DNA of 64,000 nucleotides. Source: Alitta virens. Its lineage: Eukaryota; Annelida; Polychaeta; Phyllodocida; Nereididae. The DNA is taken from NCBI GenBank assembly GCA_932294295.1, contig OW028585.1, positions 20,157,912 to 20,221,911 of the forward strand, read 5' to 3'. Position numbers and translations under genes: made by a program. Shown here piece by piece: positions 9,301 to 24,091 of this stretch. Below the pieces are notes generated by a model. That model did no database searches, was not told the DNA's origin, and saw only the letters and a list, made by a program, of their open reading frames with translations. Positions within the stretch are counted from its first letter, which is position 1. Each line of letters starts with the position of its first letter.

Positions 9301-11531
9301 ATTAGCTCAGAATGGTCATACTAAATGTTTGACCAAATCAGAATAGTCAAACTCAATGATCGAACATTTCAGAATTGTCAAACTCAATGATCGAACATTT
9401 CAGAATTGTCAAACTCAATTTTCATTCAAACCAAAATGGTCGGACTCAATGTTTGATTAATTCAGAATGGTCATACTGAATGTTTGACCAAATCAGAAAA
9501 GTCAAACTCAATGATCGAACATTTCAGAATTGTCAAACTCAATTTTCAATCAAACCAAAATGGTTGGACTGAATGTTTGATTAACTCAGATTGGTCAAAC
9601 AGAATGTCTGATCAACTCAGAATAGTCATACTCAATGATCGATCATCTCAGAATTGTCAAACTCAATGATCGAACATTTCAGAATTGTCAAACTCAATTT
9701 TCATTCAAACCAAAATGGTTGGACTCAATGTTTGATTAATTCAGAATGGTCATACTGAATGTTTGATCAACTCAGAATAGTCAAACTCAATGATCGAACA
9801 TTTCAGAATTGTCAAACTCAATTTTCATTCAAACCAAAATGGTTGGACTCAATGTTTGATTAGCACAGAATGGTCATACTAAATGTTTGACCAAATCAGA
9901 ATAGTCAAACTCAATGATCGAACATTTCAGAATTATCAAACTCAATGATCGAACATTTCAGAATTGTCAAACTCAATTTTCATTCAAACCAAAATGGTTG
10001 GACTCAATGTTTGATTAGCTCAGAATGGTCATACTAAATGTTTGACCAAATCAGAATAGTCAAACTCAATGATCGAACATTTCAGAATTGTCAAACTCAA
10101 TGATCGAACATTTCAGAATTGTCAAACTCAATTTTCATTCAAACCAAAATGGTTGGACTCAATGTTTGATTAATTCAGAATGGTCATACTGAATGTTTGA
10201 CCAAATCAGAATAGTCAAACTCAATGATCGAACATTTCAGAATTGTCAAACTCAATTTTCAATCAAACCAAAATGGTTGGACTGAATGTTTGATTAACTC
10301 AGATTGGTCAAACAGAATGTCTGATCAACTCAGAATAATCAGACTCAATGATCGATCATCTCAGAATTGTCAAACTCAATGACGAACATTTCAGAATTGT
10401 CAAACTCAATTTTCATTCAAACCAAAATGGTTGGACTCAATGTTTGATTAATTCAGAATGGTCATACTGAATGTTTGACCAAATCAGAATAGTCAAACTG
10501 AATGATCGAACATTTCAGAATTGTCAAACGCAATTTTCAATCAAACCAAAATGGTTGGACTCAATGTATGATTATCTCAGAATGGTCATACTGAATGTTT
10601 GATCAACTCAGAATAGTCAGACTCAATGATCGATCATCTCAGAATTGTCAAACTCAATGATCGAACATTTCAGAATTGTCAAACTCAATTTTCAATCAAA
10701 CCAAAATGGTTGGACTCAATGTTTGATTAATTCAGAATGGTCATACTGAATGTTTGACCAAATCAGGATAGTCAAACTGAATGATCGAACATTTCAGAAT
10801 TGTCAAACTCAATTTTCATTCAAACCAAAATGGTTGGACTCAATGTTTGATTAGCTCAGAATGGTCATACTAAATGTTTGACCAAATCAGAATAGTCAAA
10901 CTCAATGATCGAACATTTCAGAATTGTCAAACTCAATGATCGAACATTTCAGAATTGTCAAACTCAATTTTCATTCAAACCAAAATGGTCGGACTCAATG
11001 TTTGATTAATTCAGAATGGTCATACTGAATGTTTGACCAAATCAGAAAAGTCAAACTCAATGATCGAACATTTCAGAATTGTCAAACTCAATTTTCAATC
11101 AAACCAAAATGGTTGGACTGAATGTTTGATTAACTCAGATTGGTCAAACAGAATGTCTGATCAACTCAGAATAGTCATACTCAATGATCGATCATCTCAG
11201 AATTGTCAAACTCAATGATCGAACATTTCAGAATTGTCAAACTCAATTTTCATTCAAACCAAAATGGTTGGACTCAATGTTTGATTAATTCAGAATGGTC
11301 ATACTGAATGTTTGATCAACTCAGAATAGTCAAACTGAATGATCGAACATTTCAGAATTGTCAAACTCAATTTTCATTCAAACCAAAATGGTTGGACTCA
11401 ATGTTTGATTAGCACAGAATGGTCATACTAAATGTTTGACCAAATCAGAATAGTCAAACTCAATGATCGAACATTTCAGAATTGTCAAACTCAATGATCG
11501 AACATTTCAGAATTGTCAAACTCAATTTTCA
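6355..11531 (+). repeat. 5.7-kb tandem duplication, right copy
   Basis: This is the second copy, offset 5,700 bp from the first. Homology at that offset ends near 11531, where D is replaced by D' and a nested 1,983-bp copy begins. It then resumes from 5832 to 13515 at an offset of 7,683 bp (5,700 plus 1,983) and fades near 13.88 kb. Private bases at 9935 (A) and 10338 (A) separate it from the left copy. Confidence 0.92.
9538..11520 (+). repeat. 1,983-bp tandem duplication, left copy
   Basis: This stretch is repeated directly at 11521-13503. The offset is 64 monomers minus one base, for the single Cdel near 10379. A private substitution at 9935 (AATTATC in place of AATTGTC) is repeated at 11918, which proves the copying event. 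The base at 10338 (A) is not repeated at 12321 (G). Confidence 0.92.
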
Positions 11532-13503
11532 ATCAAACCAAAATGGTTGGACTGAATGTTTGATTAACTCAGATTGGTCAAACAGAATGTCTGATCAACT
11601 CAGAATAGTCATACTCAATGATCGATCATCTCAGAATTGTCAAACTCAATGATCGAACATTTCAGAATTGTCAAACTCAATTTTCATTCAAACCAAAATG
11701 GTTGGACTCAATGTTTGATTAATTCAGAATGGTCATACTGAATGTTTGATCAACTCAGAATAGTCAAACTCAATGATCGAACATTTCAGAATTGTCAAAC
11801 TCAATTTTCATTCAAACCAAAATGGTTGGACTCAATGTTTGATTAGCACAGAATGGTCATACTAAATGTTTGACCAAATCAGAATAGTCAAACTCAATGA
11901 TCGAACATTTCAGAATTATCAAACTCAATGATCGAACATTTCAGAATTGTCAAACTCAATTTTCATTCAAACCAAAATGGTTGGACTCAATGTTTGATTA
12001 GCTCAGAATGGTCATACTAAATGTTTGACCAAATCAGAATAGTCAAACTCAATGATCGAACATTTCAGAATTGTCAAACTCAATGATCGAACATTTCAGA
12101 ATTGTCAAACTCAATTTTCATTCAAACCAAAATGGTTGGACTCAATGTTTGATTAATTCAGAATGGTCATACTGAATGTTTGACCAAATCAGAATAGTCA
12201 AACTCAATGATCGAACATTTCAGAATTGTCAAACTCAATTTTCAATCAAACCAAAATGGTTGGACTGAATGTTTGATTAACTCAGATTGGTCAAACAGAA
12301 TGTCTGATCAACTCAGAATAGTCAGACTCAATGATCGATCATCTCAGAATTGTCAAACTCAATGACGAACATTTCAGAATTGTCAAACTCAATTTTCATT
12401 CAAACCAAAATGGTTGGACTCAATGTTTGATTAATTCAGAATGGTCATACTGAATGTTTGACCAAATCAGAATAGTCAAACTGAATGATCGAACATTTCA
12501 GAATTGTCAAACGCAATTTTCAATCAAACCAAAATGGTTGGACTCAATGTATGATTATCTCAGAATGGTCATACTGAATGTTTGATCAACTCAGAATAGT
12601 CAGACTCAATGATCGATCATCTCAGAATTGTCAAACTCAATGATCGAACATTTCAGAATTGTCAAACTCAATTTTCAATCAAACCAAAATGGTTGGACTC
12701 AATGTTTGATTAATTCAGAATGGTCATACTGAATGTTTGACCAAATCAGGATAGTCAAACTGAATGATCGAACATTTCAGAATTGTCAAACTCAATTTTC
12801 ATTCAAACCAAAATGGTTGGACTCAATGTTTGATTAGCTCAGAATGGTCATACTAAATGTTTGACCAAATCAGAATAGTCAAACTCAATGATCGAACATT
12901 TCAGAATTGTCAAACTCAATGATCGAACATTTCAGAATTGTCAAACTCAATTTTCATTCAAACCAAAATGGTCGGACTCAATGTTTGATTAATTCAGAAT
13001 GGTCATACTGAATGTTTGACCAAATCAGAAAAGTCAAACTCAATGATCGAACATTTCAGAATTGTCAAACTCAATTTTCAATCAAACCAAAATGGTTGGA
13101 CTGAATGTTTGATTAACTCAGATTGGTCAAACAGAATGTCTGATCAACTCAGAATAGTCATACTCAATGATCGATCATCTCAGAATTGTCAAACTCAATG
13201 ATCGAACATTTCAGAATTGTCAAACTCAATTTTCATTCAAACCAAAATGGTTGGACTCAATGTTTGATTAATTCAGAATGGTCATACTGAATGTTTGATC
13301 AACTCAGAATAGTCAAACTGAATGATCGAACATTTCAGAATTGTCAAACTCAATTTTCATTCAAACCAAAATGGTTGGACTCAATGTTTGATTAGCACAG
13401 AATGGTCATACTAAATGTTTGACCAAATCAGAATAGTCAAACTCAATGATCGAACATTTCAGAATTGTCAAACTCAATGATCGAACATTTCAGAATTGTC
13501 AAA
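11521..13503 (+). repeat. 1,983-bp tandem duplication, right copy
   Basis: This copy begins with a D'-E-F-G block where the older 5.7-kb homology predicts D-A-J. At 13504 the older homology resumes. The stretch is therefore a clean insertion of a tandem copy into the 5.7-kb duplicate. It contains the AATTATC marker at 11918 and the AATCAGGATAG marker near 12750, shared with 10767 and 5067. Confidence 0.92.
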
Positions 13504-13602
13504 CTCAATTTTCATTCAAACCAAAATGGTTGGACACAATGTTTGATTAATTCAGAATGGTCATACTGAGTGTTTGATCAACTCAGAATAGTCAAACTCA
13601 AT

Positions 13603-14160
13603 GATCGAACATTTCAGAATTGTCAAACTCAATTTTCATTCAAACCAAAATGGTTGGACTCAATGTTTGATTAGCTCAGAATGGTCATACTAAATGTTTG
13701 ACCAAATCAGAATAGTCAAACTCAATGATCGAACATTTCAGAATTGTCAAACTCAATGATCGAACATTTCAGAATTGTCAAACTCAATTTTCAATCAAAC
13801 CAAAATGGTTGGACTCAATGTTTGATTAATTCAGAATGGTCATACTGAATGTTTGACCAAATCAGAATAGTCAAACTCAATGATCGAACATTTCAGAATT
13901 GTCAAACTCAATTTTCATTCAAACCAAAATGGTTGGACTCAATGTTTGATTAGCTCAGAATGGTCATACTAAATGTTTGACCAAATCAGAATAGTCAAAC
14001 TCAATGATCGAACATTTCAGAATTGTCAAACTCAATGATCGAACATTTCAGAATTGTCAAACTCAATTTTCAATCAAACCAAAATGGTTGGACTCAATGT
14101 TTGATTAATTCAGAATGGTCATACTGAATGTTTGACCAAATCAGAATAGTCAAACTCAAT
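13603..14160 (+). repeat. 279-bp tandem duplication (two nine-monomer units)
   Basis: Units 13603-13881 and 13882-14160 have the same order, C then D-I-B-C-C-D'-A-B. The sister ~12-kb copy has only one such unit at the corresponding place (about 26.1 kb), so the repeat offset drops from 12,237 to 11,958. It is a direct example of gain or loss of exactly one nine-monomer unit. Confidence 0.88.
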
Positions 14161-14594
14161 GATCGAACATTTCAGAATTGTCAAACTCAATTTTCAATCA
14201 AACCAAAATGGTTGGACTGAATGTTTGATTAACTCAGATTGGTCAAACAGAATGTCTGATCAACTCAGAATAGTCAGACTCAATGATCGATCATCTCAGA
14301 ATTGTCAAACTCAATGACGAACATTTCAGAATTGTCAAACTCAATTTTCATTCAAACCAAAATGGTTGGACTCAATGTTTGATTAATTCAGAATGGTCAT
14401 ACTGAATGTTTGACCAAATCAGAATAGTCAAACTGAATGATCGAACATTTCAGAATTGTCAAACGCAATTTTCAATCAAACCAAAATGGTTGGACTCAAT
14501 GTATGATTATCTCAGAATGGTCATACTGAATGTTTGATCAACTCAGAATAGTCAGACTCAATGATCGATCATCTCAGAATTGTCAAACTCAATG

Positions 14595-17500
14595 ATCGAA
14601 CATTTCAGAATTGTCAAACTCAATTTTCATTCAAACCAAAATGGTTGGACTCAATGTTTGATTAATTCAGAATGGTCATACTGAATGTTTGATCAACTCA
14701 GAATAGTCAAACTCAATGATCGAACATTTCCGAATTGTGAAACTCAATTTTCATTCAAACCAAAATGGTTGGACTCAATGTTTGATTAGCTCAGAATGGT
14801 CATACTAAATGTTTGACCAAATCAGAATAGTCAGACTCAATGATCGAACATTTCAGAATTGTCAAACTCAATGATCGAACATTTCAGAATTGTCAAACTC
14901 AATTTTCATTCAAACCAAAATGGTTGGACTCAATGTTTGATTAATTCAGAATGGTCATACTGAAAGTTTGACCAAATCAGAATAGTCAAACTGAATGATC
15001 AAACATTTCAGAATTGTCAAACGCAATTTTCAATCAAACCAAAATGGTTGGACTCAATGTATGATTATCTCAGAATGGTCATACTGATTGTTTGATCAAC
15101 TCAGAATAGTCAGACTCAATGATCGATCATCTCAGAATTGTCAAACTCAATGATCGAACATTTCAGAATTGTCAAACTCAATTTTCATTCAAACCAAACT
15201 GGTTGGACTCAATGTTTGATTAATTCAGAATGGTCATACTGAATGTTTGATCAACTCAGAATAGTCAAACTCAATGATCGAACATTTCCGAATTGTCAAA
15301 CTCAATTTTCATTCAAACCAAAATGGTTGGACTCAATGTTTGATTAGCTCAGAATGGTCATACTAAGTGTTTGACCATATCAGAATAGTCAAACTCAATG
15401 ATCGAACATTTCAGAATTGTCAAACTCAATGATCGAACATTTCAGAATTGTCAAACTCAATTTTCATTCAAACCAAAATGGTTGGACTCAATGTTTGATT
15501 AATTCAGAATGGTCATACTGAATGTTTGACCAAATCAGAATAGTCAAACTGAATGATCGAACATTTCAGAATTGTCAAACTCAATTTTCATTCAAACCAA
15601 AATGGTTGGACTCAATGTTTGATTAGCTCAGAATGGTCATACTAAATGTTTGACCAAATCAGAATAGTCAAACTCAATGATCGAACATTTCAGAATTGTC
15701 AAACTCAATGATCAAACATTTCAGAATTGTCAAACTCAATTTTCATTCAAACCAAAATGGTTGGACTCAATGTTTGATTAATTCAGAATGGTCATACTGA
15801 ATGTTTGACCAAATCAGAAAAGTCAAACTCAATGATCGAACATTTCAGAATTGTCAAACTCAATTTTCAATCAAACCAAAATGGTTGGACTGAATGTTTG
15901 ATTAACTCAGATTGGTCAAACAGAATGTCTGATCAACTCAGAATAGTCATACTCAATGATCGATCATCTCAGAATTGTCAAACTCAATGACGAACATTTC
16001 AGAATTGTCAAACTCAATTTTCATTCAAACCAAAATGGTTGGACTCAATGTTTGATTAATTCAGAATGGTCATACTGAATGTTTGATCAACTCAGAATAG
16101 TCAAACTCAATGATCGAACATTTCCGAATTGTGAAACTCAATTTTCATTCAAACCAAAATGGTTGGACTCAATGTTTGATTAGCTCAGAATGGTCATACT
16201 AAATGTTTGACCAAATCAGAATAGTCAGACTCAATGATCGAACATTTCAGAATTGTCAAACTCAATGATCGAACATTTCAGAATTGTCAAACTCAATTTT
16301 CATTCAAACCAAAATGGTTGGACTCAATGTTTGATTAATTCAGAATGGTCATACTGAAAGTTTGACCAAATCAGAATAGTCAAACTGAATGATCAAACAT
16401 TTCAGAATTGTCAAACGCAATTTTCAATCAAACCAAAATGGTTGGACTCAATGTATGATTATCTCAGAATGGTCATACTGATTGTTTGATCAACTCAGAA
16501 TAGTCAGACTCAATGATCGATCATCTCAGAATTGTCAAACTCAATGATCGAACATTTCAGAATTGTCAAACTCAATTTTCATTCAAACCAAACTGGTTGG
16601 ACTCAATGTTTGATTAATTCAGAATGGTCATACTGAATGTTTGATCAACTCAGAATAGTCAAACTCAATGATCGAACATTTCCGAATTGTCAAACTCAAT
16701 TTTCATTCAAACCAAAATGGTTGGACTCAATGTTTGATTAGCTCAGAATGGTCATACTAAGTGTTTGACCATATCATAATAGTCAAACTCAATGATCGAA
16801 CATTTCAGAATTGTCAAACTCAATGATCGAACATTTCAGAATTGTCAAACTCAATTTTCATTCAAACCAAAATGGTTGGACTCAATGTTTGATTAATTCA
16901 GAATGGTCATACTGAATGTTTGACCAAATCAGAATAGTCAAACTGAATGATCGAACATTTCAGAATTGTCAAACTCAATTTTCATTCAAACCAAAATGGT
17001 TGGACTCAATGTTTGATTAGCTCAGAATGGTCATACTAAATGTTTGACCAAATCAGAATAGTCAAACTCAATGATCGAACATTTCAGAATTGTCAAACTC
17101 AATGATCGAACATTTCAGAATTGTCAAACTCAATTTTCATTCAAACCAAAATGGTTGGACTCAATGTTTGATTAATTCAGAATGGTCATACTGAATGTTT
17201 GACCAAATCAGAAAAGTCAAACTCAATGATCGAACATTTCAGAATTGTCAAACTCAATTTTCAATCAAACCAAAATGGTTGGACTGAATGTTTGATTAAC
17301 TCAGATTGGTCAAACAGAATGTCTGATCAACTCAGAATAGTCATAATCAATGATCGATCATCTCAGAATTGTCAAACTCAATGACGAACATTTCAGAATT
17401 GTCAAACTCAATTTTCATTCAAACCAAAATGGTTGGACTCAATGTTTGATTAATTCAGAATGGTCATACTGAATGTTTGACCAAATCAGAATAGTCAAAC

Positions 17501-18970
17501 TGAATGATCGAACATTTCAGAATTGTCAAACGCAATTTTCAATCAAACCAAAATGGTTGGACTCAATGTATGATTATCTCAGAATGGTCATACTGAATGT
17601 TTGATCAACTCAGAATAGTCAGACTCAATGATCGATCATCTCAGAATTGTCAAACTCAATGATCGAACATTTCAGAATTGTCAAACTCAATTTTCATTCA
17701 AACCAAAATGGTTGGACTCAATGTTTGATTAATTCAGAATGGTCATACTGAATGTTTGATCAACTCAGAATAGTCAAACTCAATGATCGAACATTTCCGA
17801 ATTGTGAAACTCAATTTTCATTCAAACCAAAATGGTTGGACTCAATGTTTGATTAGCTCAGAATGGTCATACTAAATGTTTGACCAAATCAGAATAGTCA
17901 GACTCAATGATCGAACATTTCAGAATTGTCAAACTCAATGATCGAACATTTCAGAATTGTCAAACTCAATTTTCATTCAAACCAAAATGGTTGGACTCAA
18001 TGTTTGATTAATTCAGAATAGTCATACTGAAAGTTTGACCAAATCAGAATAGTCAAACTGAATGATCAAACATTTCAGAATTGTCAAACGCAATTTTCAA
18101 TCAAACCAAAATGGTTGGACTCAATGTATGATTATCTCAGAATGGTCATACTGATTGTTTGATCAACTCAGAATAGTCAGACTCAATGATCGATCATCTC
18201 AGAATTGTCAAACTCAATGATCGAACATTTCAGAATTGTCAAACTCAATTTTCATTCAAACCAAACTGGTTGGACTCAATGTTTGATTAATTCAGAATGG
18301 TCATACTGAATGTTTGATCAACTCAGAATAGTCAAACTCAATGATCGAACATTTCCGAATTGTCAAACTCAATTTTCATTCAAACCAAAATGGTTGGACT
18401 CAATGTTTGATTAGCTCAGAATGGTCATACTAAGTGTTTGACCAAATCAGAATAGTCAAACTCAATGATCGAACATTTCAGAATTGTCAAACTCAATGAT
18501 CGAACATTTCAGAATTGTCAAACTCAATTTTCATTCAAACCAAAATGGTTGGACTCAATGTTTGATTAATTCAGAATGGTCATACTGAATGTTTGACCAA
18601 ATCAGAATAGTCAAACTGAATGATCGAACATTTCAGAATTGTCAAACTCAATTTTCATTCAAACCAAAATGGTTGGACTCAATGTTTGATTAGCTCAGAA
18701 TGGTCATACTAAATGTTTGACCAAATCAGAATAGTCAAACTCAATGATCGAACATTTCAGAATTGTCAAACTCAATGATCAGACATTTCAGAATTGTCAA
18801 ACTCAATTTTCATTCAAACCAAAATGGTTGGACTCAATGTTTGATTAATTCAGAATGGTCATACTGAATGTTTGACCAAATCAGAAAAGTCAAACTCAAT
18901 GATCGAACATTTCAGAATTGTCAAACTCAATTTTCAATCAAACCAAAATGGTTGGACTGAATGTTTGATT
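14595..18970 (+). repeat. 1,394/1,673-bp tandem triplication
   Basis: Copy 1 (14595-15988) matches copy 2 (15989-17382) at an offset of 1,394 bp, which is 45 monomers minus one base. Copy 3 (about 17662-18970) matches copy 2 at an offset of 1,673 bp, or 54 minus one. It is preceded by an extra nine-monomer stretch from 17383. Shared markers are GAAAGTTTG at 14962, 16356 and 18029, the TTTCCGAATTGTGAAAC form of C, and CAAACTGG. The GACCATATC marker is in copies 1 and 2 only. The right end is a D'-to-I junction near 18970. Confidence 0.9.
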
Positions 18971-21900
18971 AGCACAGAATGGTCATACTAAATGTTTGAC
19001 CAAATCAGAATAGTCAAACTCAATGATCGAACATTTCAGAATTGTCAAACTCAATGATCGAACATTTCAGAATTGTCAAACTCAATTTTCATTCAAACCA
19101 AAATGGTTGGACACAATGTTTGATTAATTCAGAATGGTCATACTGAGTGTTTGATCAACTCAGAATAGTCAAACTCAATGATCGAACATTTCAGAATTGT
19201 CAAACTCAATTTTCATTCAAACCAAAATGGTTGGACTCAATGTTTGATTAGCTCAGAATGGTCATACTAAATGTTTGACCAAATCAGAATAGTCAAACTC
19301 AATGATCGAACATTTCAGAATTGTCAAACTCAATGATCGAACATTTCAGAATTGTCAAACTCAATTTTCATTCAAACCAAAATGGTTGGACTCAATGTTT
19401 GATTAATTCAGAATGGTCATACTGAATGTTTGACCAAATCAGAATAGTCAAACTCAATGATCGAACATTTCAGAATTGTCAAACTCAATTTTCAATCAAA
19501 CCAAAATGGTTGGACTGAATGTTTGATTAACTCAGATTGGTCAAACAGAATGTCTGATCAACTCAGAATAGTCAGACTCAATGATCGATCATCTCAGAAT
19601 TGTCAAACTCAATGACGAACATTTCAGAATTGTCAAACTCAATTTTCATTAAAACCAAAATGGTTGGACTCAATGTTTGATTAATTCAGAATGGTCATAC
19701 TGAATGTTTGACCAAATCAGAATAGTCAAACTGAATGATCGAACATTTCAGAATTGTCAAACGCAATTTTCAATCAAACCAAAATGGTTGGACTCAATGT
19801 ATGATTATCTCAGAATGGTCATACTGAATGTTTGATCAACTCAGAATAGTCAGACTCAATGATCGATCATCTCAGAATTGTCAAACTCAATGATCGAACA
19901 TTTCAGAATTGTCAAACTCAATTTTCAATCAAACCAAAATGGTTGGACTCAATGTTTGATTAATTCAGAATGGTCATACTGAATGTTTGACCAAATCAGA
20001 ATAGTCAAACTGAATGATCGAACATTTCAGAATTGTCAAACTCAATTTTCATTCAAACCAAAATGGTTGGACTCAATGTTTGATTAGCTCAGAATGGTCA
20101 TACTAAATGTTTGACCAAATCAGAATAGTCAAACTCAATGATCGAGCATTTCAGAATTGTCAAACTCAATGATCGAACATTTCAGAATTGTCAAACTCAA
20201 TTTTCATTCAAACCAAAATGGTCGGACTCAATGTTTGATTAATTCAGAATGGTCATACTGAATGTTTGACCAAATCAGAAAAGTCAAACTCAATGATCGA
20301 ACATTTCAGAATTGTCAAACTCAATTTTCAATCAAACCAAAATGGTTGGACTGAATGTTTGATTAACTCAGATTGGTCAAACAGAATGTCTGATCAACTC
20401 AGAATAGTCATACTCAATGATCGATCATCTCAGAATTGTCAAACTCAATGATCGAACATTTCAGAATTGTCAAACTCAATTTTCATTCAAACCAAAATGG
20501 TTGGACTCAATGTTTGATTAATTCAGAATGGTCATACTGAATGTTGGATCAACTCAGAATAGTCAAACTCAATGATCGAACATTTCAGAATTGTCAAACT
20601 CAATTTTCATTCAAACCAAAATGGTTGGACTCAATGTTTGATTAGCACAGAATGGTCATACTAAATGTTTGACCAAATCAGAATAGTCAAACTCAATGAT
20701 CGAACATTTCAGAATTGTCAAACTCAATGATCGAACATTTCAGAATTGTCAAACTCAATTTTCATTCAAACCAAAATGGTTGGACACAATGTTTGATTAA
20801 TTCAGAATGGTCATACTGAGTGTTTGATCAACTCAGAATAGTCAAACTCAATGATCGAACATTTCAGAATTGTCAAACTCAATTTTCATTCAAACCAAAA
20901 TGGTTGGACTCAATGTTTGATTAGCTCAGAATGGTCATACTAAATGTTTGACCAAATCAGAATAGTCAAACTCAATGATCGAACATTTCAGAATTGTCAA
21001 ACTCAATGATCGAACATTTCAGAATTGTCAAACTCAATTTTCAATCAAACCAAAATGGTTGGACTCAATGTTTTATTAATTCAGAATGGTCATACTGAAT
21101 GTTTGACCAAATCAGAATAGTCAAACTGAATGATTGAACATTTCAGAATTGTCAAACTCAATTTTCAATCAAACCAAAATGGTTGGACTGAATGTTTGAT
21201 TAACTCAGATTGGTCAAACAGAATGTCTGATCAACTCAGAATAGTCAGACTCAATGATCGATCATCTCAGAATTGTCAAACTCAATGACGAACATTTCAG
21301 AATTGTCAAACTCAATTTTCATTTAAACCAAAATGGTTGGACTCAATGTTTGATTAATTCAGAATGGTCATACTGAATGTTTGACCAAATCAGAATAGTC
21401 AAACTGAATGATCGAACATTTCAGAATTGTCAAACGCAATTTTCAATCAAACCAAAATGGTTGGACTCAATGTATGATTATCTCAGAATGGTCATACTGA
21501 ATGTTTGATCAACTCAGAATAGTCAGACTCAATGATCGATCATCTCAGAATTGTCAAACTCAATGATCGAACATTTCAGAATTGTCAAACTCAATTTTCA
21601 TTCAAACCAAAATGGTTGGACTCAATGTTTGATCAACTCAGAATAGTCAAACTCAATGATCGAACATTTCCGAATTGTGAAACTCAATTTTCATTCAAAC
21701 CAAAATGGTTGGACTCAATGTTTGATTAGCTCAGAATGGTCATACTAAATGTTTGACCAAATCAGAATAGTCAGACTCAATGATCGAACATTTCAGAATT
21801 GTCAAACTCAATGATCGAACATTTCAGAATTGTCAAACTCAATTTTCATTCAAACCAAAATGGTTGGACTCAATGTTTGATTAATTCAGAATGGTCATAC

Positions 21901-23425
21901 TGAAAGTGTGACCAAATCAGAATAGTCAAACTGAATGATCAAACATTTCAGAATTGTCAAACGCAATTTTCAATCAAACCAAAATGGTTGGACTCAATGT
22001 ATGATTATCTCAGAATGGTCATACTGATTGTTTGATCAACTCAGAATAGTCAGACTCAATGATCGAACATTTCAGAATTGTCAAACTCAATTTTCAATCA
22101 AACCAAAATGGTTGGACTCAATGTTTGATTAATTCAGAATGGTCATACTGAATGTTTGACCAAATCAGAATAGTCAAACTGAATGATCGAACATTTCAGA
22201 ATTGTCAAACTCAATTTTCAATCAAACCAAAATGGTTGGACTGAATGTTTGATTAACTCAGATTGGTCAAACAGAATGTCTGATCAACTCAGAATAGTCA
22301 GACTCAATGATCGATCATCTCAGAATTGTCAAACTCAATGACGAACATTTCAGAATTGTCAAACTCAATTTTCATTCAAACCAAAATGGTTGGACTCAAT
22401 GTTTGATTAATTCAGAATGGTCATACTGAATGTTTGACCAAATCAGAATAGTCAAACTGAATGATCGAACATTTCAGAATTGTCAAACGCAATTTTCAAT
22501 CAAACCAAAATGGTTGGACTCAATGTATGATTATCTCAGAATGGTCATACTGAATGTTTGATCAACTCAGAATAGTCAGACTCAATGATCGATCATCTCA
22601 GAATTGTCAAACTCAATGATCGAACATTTCAGAATTGTCAAACTCAATTTTCATTCAAACCAAACTGGTTGGACTCAATGTTTGATTAATTCAGAATGGT
22701 CATACTGAATGTTTGATCAACTCAGAATAGTCAAACTCAATGATCGAACATTTCCGAATTGTCAAACTCAATTTTCATTCAAACCAAAATGGTTGGACTC
22801 AATGTTTGATTAGCTCAGAATGGTCATACTAAGTGTTTGACCAAATCAGAATAGTCAAACTCAATGATCGAACATTTCAGAATTGTCAAACTCAATGATC
22901 GAACATTTCAGAATTGTCAAACTCAATTTTCATTCAAACCAAACTGGTTGGACTCAATGTTTGATTAATTCAGAATGGTCATACTGAATGTTTGATCAAC
23001 TCAGAATAGTCAAACTCAATGATCGAACATTTCCGAATTGTCAAACTCAATTTTCATTCAAACCAAAATGGTTGGACTCAATGTTTGATTAGCTCAGAAT
23101 GGTCATACTAAGTGTTTGACCAAATCAGAATAGTCAAACTCAATGATCGAACATTTCAGAATTGTCAAACTGAATGATCGAACATTTCAGAATTGTCAAA
23201 CTCAATTTTCATTCAAACCAAAATGGTTGGACTCAATGTTTGATTAGCTCAGAATGGTCATACTAAATGTTTGACCAAATCAGAATAGTCAAACTCAATG
23301 ATCGAACATTTCAGAATTGTCAAACTCAATGATCGAACATTTCAGAATTGTCAAACTCAATTTTCATTCAAACCAAAATGGTTGGACTCAATGTTTGATT
23401 AATTCAGAATGGTCATACTGAATGT

Positions 23426-24091
23426 TTGACCAAATCAGAAAAGTCAAACTCAATGATCGAACATTTCAGAATTGTCAAACTCAATTTTCAATCAAACCAA
23501 AATGGTTGGACTGAATGTTTGATTAACTCAGATTGGTCAAACAGAATGTCTGATCAACTCAGAATAGTCATACTCAATGATCGATCATCTCAGAATTGTC
23601 AAACTCAATGACGAACATTTCAGAATTGTCAAACTCAATTTTCATTCAAACCAAAATGGTTGGACTCAATGTTTGATTAGCTCAGAATGGTCATACTAAA
23701 TGTTTGACCAAATCAGAATAGTCAAACTCAATGATCGAACATTTCAGAATTGTCAAACTCAATGATCGAACATTTCAGAATTGTCAAACTCAATTTTCAT
23801 TCAAACCAAAATGGTTGGACTCAATGTTTGATTAATTCAGAATGGTCATACTGAATGTTTGACCAAATCAGAAAAGTCAAACTCAATGATCGAACATTTC
23901 AGAATTGTCAAACTCAATTTTCAATCAAACCAAAATGGTTGGACTGAATGTTTGATTAACTCAGATTGGTCAAACAGAATGTCTGATCAACTCAGAATAG
24001 TCATACTCAATGATCGATCATCTCAGAATTGTCAAACTCAATGATCGAACATTTCAGAATTGTCAAACTCAATTTTCATTCAAACCAAAAT
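23426..24091 (+). repeat. 433-bp, 14-monomer tandem repeat
   Basis: Two B'-C-D'-E-F-G units begin at about 23422 and 23855, separated by 433 bp (14 monomers minus one base). The sequence between them is Cdel-D-I-B-C-C-D-A. In the right ~12-kb copy the corresponding interval is doubled to 866 bp (34.92 to 35.78 kb). The first unit ends in Cdel and the second in full-length C. Confidence 0.85.

Noticed and set aside
18961..19000. Transposon insertion at the abrupt D'-to-I (TTAGCACAG) change
   Set aside because: Both sides are in-register satellite; it is a recombination junction, repeated at about 30.61 kb by the ~12-kb duplication.
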